From the NCBI RefSeq assembly GCF_004216695.1, contig NZ_SGXC01000001.1:496001-560000 (forward strand): a DNA stretch of 64,000 nucleotides. Direction: 5' to 3'. This document shows, piece after piece, positions 17,051-25,292 of this stretch. Made by a program: the position numbers and the translations under genes. The number at the start of each line of letters is the position of its first letter. Position 1 is the first letter of the stretch. A model generated the notes under the pieces. That model ran no database searches. It was not told the origin of the DNA and saw only the letters and a program-made list of their open reading frames with translations. Source of the DNA: Pigmentiphaga kullae. Lineage in GTDB: Bacteria; Pseudomonadota; Gammaproteobacteria; Burkholderiales; Burkholderiaceae_B.

Positions 17051-18307
17051 CTAGGAAGATGGCGGCGGCCTGATGCCTGCGGGAGCCGCCGCCTGGCACG
17101 CCTGCAGGAGTAGAGACAAGCCTTGCGACAGCTCGCCTATGGAGCGCGTCGCGATGCCTATGCGCCGCCGGCTCGATGGCAAGGCAACCGGGGCAATGCG
17201 CAGTTGGCCGGCATGATGGCTGGCGCCGACGTCCGCGCGCGAGGCCAGCGCCAGCCTGCCGGTCTGCAGCACGAAAGCCAGCGTAAGGGCGGGACTGCTG
17301 GCACGAAGGCGAGGGGTCGGTAGGTCCAGCCCTTCCGCGCGGAACACCTGTTCCAACACCCGTTCCGCCGGGGTCCCGCTCAACGGCATGACCCATTCCC
17401 ACCGCAGCAATGCCTCCAGGGTCAACGACGGATGTCTCAGGCAAGGATGCCCCTCGCGCGCCACGACGACCAGGTCGTCGTCGAACAGGGGAAATTGCCG
17501 GATCTCCTGCGCAGGCGCGTCATCCCGCAGCGCACCGACGATGGCATCGACGTCCGCATTGGACAACTGCTGGACCAGGCTTTCGTAGGTTCCGTCGACG
17601 ATCCGGACTTCTATGTCCGGATGACGGCTGATCAGCGCTTCGATGCCCAGCGGCAGAAAGAACGATACCGATAACGGCAGCACGCCCAGGACGATGCGGC
17701 CGCGCACTTTCCCCTGCCATGCGGCGATATCGCTTTCGATAGCCCTGATCTCGGCCATCGAAAGCTTCACACGGCGCAGCAGCGCTTCGCCTGCGGGAGT
17801 CAGCCGCGTTCCGGAAGCAAGCCGGTAGAACAGCCTGGCGCCCAACGACTGCTCCAGCCCCTGCAAGGCGGCATGGATCGCCGGCTGCGTGACGCCGAGC
17901 ATGGCCGCGGCGGCGGACTCGCTCCCCGCCGCTGCGATCGCGTAAAGCGCGCGCAGCCCGGCCGGCGCCACGACCGCGGAAAAACGCCCGGCGGCGGCCG
18001 GCCGACGCGCTTCAGCCGGCACCGCGGCGATCGCCTCCTGGGCTCCCCGGTCCAGATGGGCGAAAACGGTTTCCACGCGCATTGCCAGCGAAGCGCCGAC
18101 CGAGGTGGCCGCCATGCCTCTCGCCGCGCGCGTAAAAAGCGCCAATCCACACGCCTTCTCCAGCTCGATGATGGCGCGGGCCACCGCGGGCTGGGACAAG
18201 TGAATGGCCTGGGACGCCCGGACAGTGCTGCCATGCCTGCTCACGGCCATGAATACCCTCATGGCCCGCAGATGCATGGTCAATCTAGGCAGCCCCAACA
18301 CGTCCAT
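17051..18307 (-). CDS. LysR-family regulator with two N-terminal helix-turn-helix domains
   Basis: 418 residues, about 110 longer than a usual LysR protein. The first winged helix-turn-helix is at about residues 13-72 (LRAMRVFMAVSRHGSTVRAS, HLSQPAVARAI). A second, equally recognisable one is at about 118-175 (LRALYAIAAAGSESAAAAML, VTQPAIHAALQGLEQSLGARLF, then LTPAG). The effector domain follows from about 190 (GRIVLGVLPLSVSFFLPLG). The ATG at 18307 is chosen because GAGGAAATGG precedes it. The gene is divergent from the tannase-like gene, its likely target. Confidence 0.85.
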   Translation of the reverse strand: MDVLGLPRLTMHLRAMRVFMAVSRHGSTVRASQAIHLSQPAVARAIIELEKACGLALFTRAARGMAATSVGASLAMRVETVFAHLDRGAQEAIAAVPAEARRPAAAGRFSAVVAPAGLRALYAIAAAGSESAAAAMLGVTQPAIHAALQGLEQSLGARLFYRLASGTRLTPAGEALLRRVKLSMAEIRAIESDIAAWQGKVRGRIVLGVLPLSVSFFLPLGIEALISRHPDIEVRIVDGTYESLVQQLSNADVDAIVGALRDDAPAQEIRQFPLFDDDLVVVAREGHPCLRHPSLTLEALLRWEWVMPLSGTPAERVLEQVFRAEGLDLPTPRLRASSPALTLAFVLQTGRLALASRADVGASHHAGQLRIAPVALPSSRRRIGIATRSIGELSQGLSLLLQACQAAAPAGIRPPPSS

Positions 18308-18489
18308 CCATTTCCTCGCCCGGTTCGTCGCCACGTCATCATCATATAAACAAAACGCATAGATCCCTCCCCCCGTGGCATTGGTCCCCGGCAAGCGGAC
18401 ATGGAATCCTCATGACTCTGGCGATGGATCCATGGCGCCCAGGCATGGCGGCCCACAAGACAATTCCCATCGCCAAGGAGAGAGACAAC
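18308..18489. promoter_or_regulatory. Divergent promoter region of the double-HTH LysR gene and the tannase-like gene
   Basis: 182 bases between the two starts. An AT-rich patch near 18340-18360 (CATCATCATATAAACAAAAC) could hold a promoter. An AAGGAG at 18475-18480 is the ribosome site that fixes the tannase start at 18490. I see no clear operator dyad. Confidence 0.35.
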
Positions 18490-20280
18490 ATGAATACACC
18501 CATGATCGAGACGCGCTTCCTGCGTCAACGCGTCCTCACGCTGGTTTGGCCATTCGCGGCCACGGCCTTGCTCAGCGCCTGTGGCGGAGGCGATACGGCC
18601 ACGGCCGGCGGCGACGGATCGTTCACCGTGCCGCTTGTCGTGGCAAATGCCGAACAAGCCTGTTCTGGCCTCAACGGCAAGACAATCGAAGCCTCGGCCA
18701 TCGGCGAACCGACCTCCGGCGCCGTCGTCACTTCGGCCACCTACAGAAAGGCGCAGCCCGACCGGCCCAACGCGGCGGGGACCGCCATCGACCAGGCGAC
18801 GCCCGACTACTGCGAGGTGCTGCTGGACATCAAGCCCGTGGACACCTCCGCCCCGATGATCAAGTCCCAGGTCAACCTGCCGACGAGCTGGAACGGCAAG
18901 AAGCTTCAATTCGGCGGCGGCGGCTACAACGGCGTGCTGAACACCGGCGTACAGCCCAGCCGCAACGCCGGCCCCGAAACGCCGCTGCCGCTGACGCGGG
19001 GCTACATGACCGCCGGCACCGATTCGGGCCACCAGAATTCCGCCGATGTGCATCCGGCCGCCTTCGCCCTGAACGACGAGGCGCTGGTCAACTTCGCCTA
19101 CGCTTCCTACAAGAAGACACACGACGCCGCGGTGGAGCTCGGCAAGCGCTACTACCAGCACGCTCCGAAGAAGAGCTATTACCTCGGGGGCTCCCAGGGC
19201 GGACGCGAAGGCATGATGATGGCGCAGCGGTATCCCGCCGACTTCGATGGCGTCGTCTCCATCGATCCGGTCATGAACGCCACGGCGCTCTGGACTTTCC
19301 AGAACAGCTTCGGCGCCGTTCAAAGCACCCCCGGCAGCTGGCTGGGCAACAAGACTCAGCTGCTGCAGGACACGGTGGCCGAGGCTTGCGATGCCATGGA
19401 TGGCATCGTGGACAAGGTCGTCAGCAACTATCTGGCCTGCAAGCCCATCGCGCAGGCCGCGATCGACGCGAAGCGCTGCCCCTCCGGCACGGACGAAGGC
19501 GCCGCCTGCTTCTCCGACGGGCAACTGGCGGCGATCAGGTGGGCCTACAAGGGATATACGTTTCCCTTCGCCCTGGCCAACGGAATGACGTCCTACGCCG
19601 GATATCTCCCGGGCAGCGAAGGCCTGTCCGGCAACTGGGCGGGCTGGGTGACGGGCACCGCTGCACCCACGCCCGACCCCGACAACACGCCGGGCGTCGG
19701 ACGAAGCTATCTCTACGGCAGCTACTACGTGCGCTACTTCATTGCGCGCGATCCCCACTTCAACGCGCTCGCCTACGACCCGGCGGACTACCGCGCCCGC
19801 GTGCTCGAGGTGTCGAACATGATCGATGCCACCAACCCCGACCTGACCGCCTTCTTTGCGCGCGGAGGCAAGCTCATCCTGCGCGAAGACCTGGCCGACA
19901 AGGGCCAGAGTCCGATGACGGGCCTCGACTACTGGAATGCCGTGTCGGCGAAGATGGGCCGGGACAAGGTCGATCAGTTCTTTGCCGCCTATGTCGCCAC
20001 GGGACTGCCGCATACCTCGGGAGGCATCGCGGCCGGGGCGGATAACGCCCCTGACTACGGCATCCCGGGCCGCATCGATCTGCTCGCGCAACTGGAGAAC
20101 TGGGCCGAACAGGGCATCAAGCCGGCCGACAGCCTGGTACTGGCGAACCGGCGGGCCCTGCCCCCGTACGAGGTCATCGCATCGAAGCCGCTTTGCCGCT
20201 ATCCGCTCTATCCGAAGTACGTGGGCGCGAAACCGGATGGCGGACACCTTGCGGAAAACTACGCTTGCGTGGCGGGCTGA
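18490..20280 (+). CDS. Tannase/feruloyl esterase family lipoprotein
   Basis: 596 residues. The signal peptide ends in the lipobox LLSAC, making Cys31 the probable lipid-anchored residue, so it should sit on a membrane facing the periplasm or cell surface. The hydrolase has the nucleophile motif GGSQGGREG with Ser235, and the tannase-family segments NGKKLQFGGGGYNGVLN and AFFARGGKLILRED before a C-terminal ADNAPDYGIPGR. Such enzymes cleave galloyl, feruloyl or hydroxyalkyl-terephthalate esters. The start at 18490 is set by AAGGAG nine bases upstream; an in-frame ATG at 18412 would bury the signal peptide. The divergent LysR gene probably controls it. Confidence 0.87.
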   Translation: MNTPMIETRFLRQRVLTLVWPFAATALLSACGGGDTATAGGDGSFTVPLVVANAEQACSGLNGKTIEASAIGEPTSGAVVTSATYRKAQPDRPNAAGTAIDQATPDYCEVLLDIKPVDTSAPMIKSQVNLPTSWNGKKLQFGGGGYNGVLNTGVQPSRNAGPETPLPLTRGYMTAGTDSGHQNSADVHPAAFALNDEALVNFAYASYKKTHDAAVELGKRYYQHAPKKSYYLGGSQGGREGMMMAQRYPADFDGVVSIDPVMNATALWTFQNSFGAVQSTPGSWLGNKTQLLQDTVAEACDAMDGIVDKVVSNYLACKPIAQAAIDAKRCPSGTDEGAACFSDGQLAAIRWAYKGYTFPFALANGMTSYAGYLPGSEGLSGNWAGWVTGTAAPTPDPDNTPGVGRSYLYGSYYVRYFIARDPHFNALAYDPADYRARVLEVSNMIDATNPDLTAFFARGGKLILREDLADKGQSPMTGLDYWNAVSAKMGRDKVDQFFAAYVATGLPHTSGGIAAGADNAPDYGIPGRIDLLAQLENWAEQGIKPADSLVLANRRALPPYEVIASKPLCRYPLYPKYVGAKPDGGHLAENYACVAG

Positions 20281-20295
20281 ACATCCAGACGTGTA

Positions 20296-20319
20296 GCCGC
20301 CCGGCCTGAATCGGACGGC
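20296..20319 (+). terminator. Hairpin after the tannase-like gene
   Basis: GCCGCCCG pairs with CGGACGGC (one mismatch) around an 8-base loop, 16 bases after the stop and before the convergent monooxygenase gene. There is no T-run, so this is a moderate candidate. Confidence 0.4.
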
Positions 20320-20333
20320 GGGCTGCGGGGGGG

Positions 20334-22025
20334 CTAAGCCCGCCGCCCGGTCACCCTTTCCAGGACGGCGCGCGCCTCGTCGGCGTTCGCTCCCCGCCAG
20401 GCGACGATCTGGTCGGGGCGGATGAGGACCAGCGGCGCTTCATACAATTCGCACAGCGCCGGGGACGCCAGCCGGACGGGCTTCAGGTCGATGGCCAGTT
20501 CATGCGCGGCGACCTCGAAGCCCGCGTGCGATACCTCGTCCTCGCCCAGCACCAGCAGCGTCCACTCGCGATGGAACAGGTCGAACAGCGAACGGCCGTC
20601 CTCCAGCCACATGTGCGGCGGGCGGCCGCCGGGACTGGCGGTGGGGACGTACTGGTTGGGCTCGTCCGGCGGCAGCGCCGCGCCATCGCCCGCGATGATG
20701 GGCGAGCCGTCGTAGCGGCCGCCGAACGTAACGCCCGGGATGTTGAACTCCAGCCGCGCATGCTCGTCCAGGTGGCGCGCGGCCGCCGCGCGTTCGGCTT
20801 CGCCTTGCGGCGTGTCCGCTTCCAGCACGGACCGGGCCTGGAACAGGCCCACCGAATCGGCGAAGCGCCGGGCGAATCCGGTATTGCGCTCGGCCAGCGG
20901 CCTGCGCTCGGCCTCGTAGCTGTCCAGCAGCGACGGCGGCGCCTGGCCTTTGAGCACGCTGGCGAGCTTCCAGGCCAGGTTCACCGCGTCCTCGACCGCC
21001 GTGTTGTAGCCCAGGCCGCCGGTGGGCGTGAACAAGTGCGCCGCGTCGCCGGCGATGAACACGCGGCCGCTGCGCAGGCGCCGCGCGACCAGCGCGTGCC
21101 CGGCCAGCCAGGTGCCCATGGACAGGATCTCCATCGGCACGTCCATCCCCACCGCTTCGGCGAAGATGCGGCGCGCGTCCGCTTCGGTCCAGCTTTCCGG
21201 GTTCTCTCCGGGGTGGATCGCGGCATGGAAGGCGAACTCGGCCACGCCGTCCACCGACGCCATGAAGGCGCGCCGCTGGTGATTGACCGCGACGTACATC
21301 CAGGCCTTGGGATGGGGCAGCCTGGACAGGAACTCCGGCGAACGCAGGTAGATGGCGAACATCTTGCCGCCCATGAACTCGCGCTGGATCCCGGTCACTC
21401 CATCCCACTCGATGCCCAGTCGTCCCCGGACGAAGCTGCGCGCGCCGTCGGCGCCCACCAGGAACCGGGCCTTCACCTCCACGGACTCGCCGCCATCGAC
21501 CGGCCGCACCAGCGCGACGACGCCATCGTCCTCTTCGCGGAACTCCCGCAGCGCCCAGCCATAACGCAGGTCGATCGACGGCCAGGCCTGCGCATGCCGC
21601 CGCAGCGCCGCCTCGACGAATTTCTGCGACACGCGATGCGGCAGTTCGGCCGCGCTCCAGGAACCCGTCATGGTCTTGATGCGCACCGCGGCCTCGGCGG
21701 CGGTGGGCAGCCTGATGCGCGCGAGCTCGTGCCCCGCGTAGCGCGTGAAGTACGCGATGTCCGTGGGATGGTCGGCGGGCAGCCCCAGCGCCCGGATCTC
21801 GCGCGCGAAGCCCAGCCGGCGGAAATGCTCCATGGTGCGGGCCTGGGTGGCATTGGCCTGCGGGTTGAACGCCGTGCCGGGCTTGGCGTCCACGACCAGG
21901 CAGCGCACGCCGCGCGGTCCCAGTTCGTTCGCCAGCATCAACCCGCACGGGCCGCCCCCGGCGACCAGCACGTCGACCTCGAGCCGGGTCGCCGCCCTGA
22001 CAGTAGACTGTGCGTCGTCAAGCAT
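20334..22025 (-). CDS. FAD-dependent aromatic monooxygenase (PheA/TfdB type)
   Basis: 563 residues. The N-terminal FAD Rossmann motif is VLVAGGGPCGLMLANELG, the DG motif VGADGARSFVRG is near residue 170, and the GD motif FIAGDAAHLFTPTGGLGYN is near 295. The C-terminal 150 residues are the thioredoxin-like extension of phenol-hydroxylase-type enzymes. It would hydroxylate an aromatic ring with NAD(P)H and oxygen. The ATG at 22025 is preferred because GAAGGAAAC lies upstream; an ATG at 22061 has no ribosome site. It is divergent from a MarR gene, its probable regulator. Confidence 0.88.
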   Translation of the reverse strand: MLDDAQSTVRAATRLEVDVLVAGGGPCGLMLANELGPRGVRCLVVDAKPGTAFNPQANATQARTMEHFRRLGFAREIRALGLPADHPTDIAYFTRYAGHELARIRLPTAAEAAVRIKTMTGSWSAAELPHRVSQKFVEAALRRHAQAWPSIDLRYGWALREFREEDDGVVALVRPVDGGESVEVKARFLVGADGARSFVRGRLGIEWDGVTGIQREFMGGKMFAIYLRSPEFLSRLPHPKAWMYVAVNHQRRAFMASVDGVAEFAFHAAIHPGENPESWTEADARRIFAEAVGMDVPMEILSMGTWLAGHALVARRLRSGRVFIAGDAAHLFTPTGGLGYNTAVEDAVNLAWKLASVLKGQAPPSLLDSYEAERRPLAERNTGFARRFADSVGLFQARSVLEADTPQGEAERAAAARHLDEHARLEFNIPGVTFGGRYDGSPIIAGDGAALPPDEPNQYVPTASPGGRPPHMWLEDGRSLFDLFHREWTLLVLGEDEVSHAGFEVAAHELAIDLKPVRLASPALCELYEAPLVLIRPDQIVAWRGANADEARAVLERVTGRRA

Positions 22026-22061
22026 CGTATGTTTCCTTCTCTGGCTGGCCTGATTCGACAT

Positions 22062-22110
22062 TTATTTAGGTTACCAAAGCAAATGGTTCCGTACAATCCG
22101 ATTCGATCCC
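22062..22110. promoter_or_regulatory. Operator-like dyad between monooxygenase and MarR genes
   Basis: The short divergent region contains ACCA at 22073-22076 and TGGT at 22084-22087, separated by AAGCAAA, inside a locally AT-richer stretch. This is a plausible MarR operator by position. The dyad is short and the assignment is inference. Confidence 0.35.
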
Positions 22111-22563
22111 GTGAAAACCCTTGATAGCAACGCCTACCGCTGGCGCACCCACAACCCCGGCCGCGTGCTCAACAGCGCCCTGCGCCGTTTCGAGCAGCGC
22201 GTCATGGACCTGATGGCCGAGGCGGGACACGCCCAGACGCGCCGCTGGCACGTGAACCTGACGCGCCACCTGGACCTGGAGGGCACGCGCATCACCGACC
22301 TGGCCCGGCGCTCGGCCATGACCAACGCGGCGATGAACGAATTGATCGGGCAGTGCGAGGAACTGGGCCTGGTGGAACGCGTGGCCGATCCGGCGGACAA
22401 GCGGGCCCGCATCGTGCGCTTCACGCCCGCGGGGCTGGCGTGGCTGGATGATTTCGGACGGGCCGTGGCGGTGGCCCAGGAAGAGATGGTCCAGGAAGTC
22501 GGCAACCGCAACCTGTCGGTGCTGTTGAAGGACCTGGCCACCTACGCCGCGTCGGTCGATTGA
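22111..22563 (+). CDS. MarR-family transcriptional regulator
   Basis: 150 residues with a GTG start. The winged helix-turn-helix includes GTRITDLARRSAMTNAAMNE and the wing VADPADKRARIVRFTPAG, the MarR signature of a D-x-R-containing wing. It is likely a dimeric repressor that releases DNA on binding an aromatic compound. It is divergent from the aromatic monooxygenase gene (85 bases between starts), the obvious target. It ends at a perfect palindromic terminator-like element. Confidence 0.88.
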   Translation: MKTLDSNAYRWRTHNPGRVLNSALRRFEQRVMDLMAEAGHAQTRRWHVNLTRHLDLEGTRITDLARRSAMTNAAMNELIGQCEELGLVERVADPADKRARIVRFTPAGLAWLDDFGRAVAVAQEEMVQEVGNRNLSVLLKDLATYAASVD

Positions 22564-22586
22564 AGGGAAGCCGGCCGGCTTCCCTT
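22563..22586. terminator. Perfect palindrome between convergent genes (bidirectional terminator candidate)
   Basis: A 24-bp perfect palindrome with the 12-base arm AAGGGAAGCCGG, exactly filling the gap between the MarR stop and the end of the amidohydrolase gene. As RNA it can fold into a 10-bp stem with a 4-base loop in either direction, followed by TTCCCT on the plus strand. Confidence 0.6.
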
Positions 22587-22588
22587 CC

Positions 22589-23611
22589 CTACTTCAGATC
22601 CTCGTCCAGCCCCAGCAGCTTGAGCGCGTTGAGCAGGTAGATCTTCTTCTTGTCGTCGTCGGCAAGATCCAGCGACTCGACCGAGCGTATGCCCTCGCGG
22701 ATGAACATCGGGCCTTCCTCGGGATCGAACGGGCAGTCGCTGGCGAACACCACCTTGTCGCTGCCGAAGAAATCCAGCCCGCAGCGCAGGGCCGAGGCCG
22801 AGCCGCCCAGCACGGTGTCGGCATAGAACATCTTGAAGTAGTCGATGGGCTTCTTCGCCATGCGATCGAGCAGGCCGTTGTAGTCGTCCTCGACGCTGCG
22901 GCTTCCCAGCTGGGCCCACAGCGTCTCGGCGCGGCCGCCGAAGTAGGGAATCATCGCGCCGCAATGATGCGTGATGATGCGCAGCTCCGGCAGACGGTCG
23001 AACATCTGCGAAAACACCATGCGCGCCATGGCCACGCTGGTGGCGTAGGGCCAGCCCAGGACCTGCCAGATCTCGAACCGGGACTTGTCCTCGACCGGAT
23101 AATCGGCCTGCGACGCGGGACGGAACGGATGCATCCAGACCGGAATTCCGTGCACCTTGGTCGCGCGCTCGAACACGGGGAAGAACTCCGGATCGTCCAG
23201 CGGACGCCCGTTCACGCTGGTCGTGACCTGGATGCCGCGCGCGCCCAGTGTCGTCACGGCCCGGTCCATTTCCTCCAGCGCGGCGGGCACGTTGTTCATG
23301 GGCAGGGCCGCCACGAACGCGGGAAACACCTTGGGCGAGCGCGCCACGATGGCCGCCATGTCGTCGTTGGCGATACGGGCGAAGCCGGGCGACCGGTCGG
23401 CGTTGCCCAGCGCCTCGGGCGGCGGCAGCGCCAGGGTCAGCACCTGCTGCACTTCCGGCCATTGCGACAGCATTTCCATCCGGGCGTCCATGTCCCACAA
23501 CATGCGCAGGTTGCTCATGCGCTTGATCAGGCCGGGATCCTTGGCATGTTCCTTCATCAGATCCAGATAGCGCCGCGGCATGATGTGACTGTAGATGTCG
23601 ATCTTTCTCAT
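22589..23611 (-). CDS. Amidohydrolase family protein, ACMSD/gamma-resorcylate decarboxylase-like
   Basis: 340 residues of the amidohydrolase-2 type. Features are IDIYSHIMPRRYLD at the N-terminus, where the usual D-x-H-x-H metal motif is reduced to SH; IPVWMHPFRPAS in mid-chain; ITHHCGAMIPYFGGR; and VVFASDCPFDPEEGP, with the conserved Asp, near residue 295. Members decarboxylate aminocarboxymuconate semialdehyde or hydroxybenzoates using one divalent metal. It is the last gene of a six-gene minus-strand operon with a flavin monooxygenase, so a ring-cleavage or hydroxybenzoate intermediate is likely. The altered first motif makes activity uncertain. Confidence 0.85.
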   Translation of the reverse strand: MRKIDIYSHIMPRRYLDLMKEHAKDPGLIKRMSNLRMLWDMDARMEMLSQWPEVQQVLTLALPPPEALGNADRSPGFARIANDDMAAIVARSPKVFPAFVAALPMNNVPAALEEMDRAVTTLGARGIQVTTSVNGRPLDDPEFFPVFERATKVHGIPVWMHPFRPASQADYPVEDKSRFEIWQVLGWPYATSVAMARMVFSQMFDRLPELRIITHHCGAMIPYFGGRAETLWAQLGSRSVEDDYNGLLDRMAKKPIDYFKMFYADTVLGGSASALRCGLDFFGSDKVVFASDCPFDPEEGPMFIREGIRSVESLDLADDDKKKIYLLNALKLLGLDEDLK

Positions 23612-23632
23612 GATTTTCCGTCTCCCTGGCCG

Positions 23633-24301
23633 CTACGCGAGGCGCGCCGCCATTTCTTCAACCAGCATCACGTCGCCGAAGTTCTCGATGAATCCCGACA
23701 GCGCGGCCACGTGCGCGGACGCCAGCTTGCCGGCCAGCGCATCGGCCAGCATGATGGTCTTGAAGTTCAGCATCATGGCGTCCCGCCCCGTGGACTCGCA
23801 GCATACGTTGGTGACGGTGCCGGCGATCAGCACCGTGTCGATGCCGCGACCGCGCAGATCCGACTCCAGCGGCGACGAACCATGCACCAGGGCACTGAAG
23901 GTGCGCTTGGTGACCTGCAGGTCCAGCGGCTCGACCTCCAGCCCGCTCCACAGCGCGAAGCCGTCGCTGCCCGGCTGCAGGCCGGCCCGGCGTCCCCGCT
24001 CCTGCTGGGGCGTGAGCAGGTGTTCGTGCATGACGGACCAGAACTTTTCCGCCCCGTCGGACGAGGTCGAGATCCACACCACCGTGCCGCCCCGGCTGCG
24101 GACCACGCGCGCGGCCTCGTTGACCTTGGGCACGATCTCGCGGGCGGCGGGCACGGAGCTGGGATACTCCGGCTTCATGAAGTAGTTTTGCAGGTCGATG
24201 ACCACCAGGGCCGTCCTGGCTGCCTCGATGGTTTCGTAGGCATGCAGGCGGCCACGGCGGGCCACCACGCGATCGATGATTTCCTGGCTGATGCCGTACA
24301 T
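23633..24301 (-). CDS. Cysteine hydrolase, isochorismatase family
   Basis: 222 residues. The catalytic triad is visible: D36 in LVVIDLQNYF, K132 in VTKRTFSALVHG and C167 in GTVTNVCCEST. The family includes isochorismatases, nicotinamidases, maleamate and carbamoylsarcosine amidases. The position between an amidohydrolase and a flavin monooxygenase suggests an amide-hydrolysing step in breakdown of an aromatic (possibly N-heteroaromatic) acid, but no further nicotinate genes are present. It is separated from its neighbours by 21 and 25 bases, so it is cotranscribed. Confidence 0.88.
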   Translation of the reverse strand: MYGISQEIIDRVVARRGRLHAYETIEAARTALVVIDLQNYFMKPEYPSSVPAAREIVPKVNEAARVVRSRGGTVVWISTSSDGAEKFWSVMHEHLLTPQQERGRRAGLQPGSDGFALWSGLEVEPLDLQVTKRTFSALVHGSSPLESDLRGRGIDTVLIAGTVTNVCCESTGRDAMMLNFKTIMLADALAGKLASAHVAALSGFIENFGDVMLVEEMAARLA

Positions 24302-24326
24302 GCGGCGCTCCTTCCCGGGGTTGTAC

Positions 24327-25283
24327 TCAGTCCACGCTGATGCGGGCCGCCTTCACCACCGCCTGCCAGCGCGCCAGTTCCGCGCGCAGGTGCGCGGCCA
24401 GCCGTTCCGGCGAGCCCCCGGCCGGATCGATGCCCTGCTGCCGCAGCGTCGTCACGACTTCGGGGCGGGCCAGCGCCTCGTTGACCTCGCGGTTGAGCCG
24501 GTCCACCGTGGCCCGGGGCGTGCCGGCGGGCGCCAGCAACCCGTACCAGACGCCGACCTCCACCTTGGGCAGCCCCTGCTCGCTCAGGGTAGGCACGTCC
24601 GGCAGGCCCTGGAACCGCTGGGCGCTCATCACCCCCAGCACCTTGACCTTGCCGCCCGTGGCCAATGGCAGCACCGTGTCTATCGGCACGACCATGGCCG
24701 AGATGTGGCCGCCGGCCAGGTCGGTCACGGCGCCGCCGGTGCTCTTGTAGGGCACGTGGAACAGGTCCACGCCCGCCTCCAGCTTGAACAGCTCCATGGC
24801 CAGGTGCTGCGGCGTGCCGTTGCCGGGCGACGCGTAGTTGATGGCGCCGGGTGTGGCCTTGGCGAGCCGGACCAGTTCCGGCACCGACTCGGCCTTGAGC
24901 GTCGGCGCCACCGCCAGGGTCATCGCGCCAGTGCTGAGCAGGCTGATCGGCACGAAGCTCTTGACCGGGTCGTAGGGCAGCGTGCGGTTGACCGCCGCGT
25001 TGGTGGCGAAAGTGGTGGCGGCCAGAAGCAGCGTGCGGCCGTCGGACGCGGCGCGCGCGACGTGGTCGGCGCCGATGTTGCCGCTGGCGCCCGGCCGGTT
25101 CTCGACGATGACCGGCGATCCCATCTGCGCAGCCAATTGCCGCCCCAGCACGCGGGCGATCACGTCGACGCCCGTTCCCGCCGACGTCGCGACGACGATG
25201 GTGGTCGGCGGACCGGATTGCGCCTGCGCGGGCAGGCTGGCCGCGCAGCAGGCGGCGGCGAACGTCAGGTACGGGTATCGCAT
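24327..25283 (-). CDS. Bug-family tripartite tricarboxylate transporter receptor
   Basis: 318 residues, signal peptide ending near AQA-QS. It carries VIVENRPGASGNIGADHVAR, YDPVKSFVPISL and WYGLLAPAGTP. It shares long identical stretches (ATTFATNAAVNRTLPYDPVK, GNGTPQHLAMELFK) with the Bug protein at 30335 and the GTPQHLAMELFK signature with the one at 26498. The three therefore form a local subfamily, probably with related ligands. It is the fourth gene of the six-gene operon and lies nine bases after the flavin monooxygenase gene. No membrane partner is encoded nearby. Confidence 0.92.
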   Translation of the reverse strand: MRYPYLTFAAACCAASLPAQAQSGPPTTIVVATSAGTGVDVIARVLGRQLAAQMGSPVIVENRPGASGNIGADHVARAASDGRTLLLAATTFATNAAVNRTLPYDPVKSFVPISLLSTGAMTLAVAPTLKAESVPELVRLAKATPGAINYASPGNGTPQHLAMELFKLEAGVDLFHVPYKSTGGAVTDLAGGHISAMVVPIDTVLPLATGGKVKVLGVMSAQRFQGLPDVPTLSEQGLPKVEVGVWYGLLAPAGTPRATVDRLNREVNEALARPEVVTTLRQQGIDPAGGSPERLAAHLRAELARWQAVVKAARISVD

Positions 25284-25292
25284 GTCAACTCC

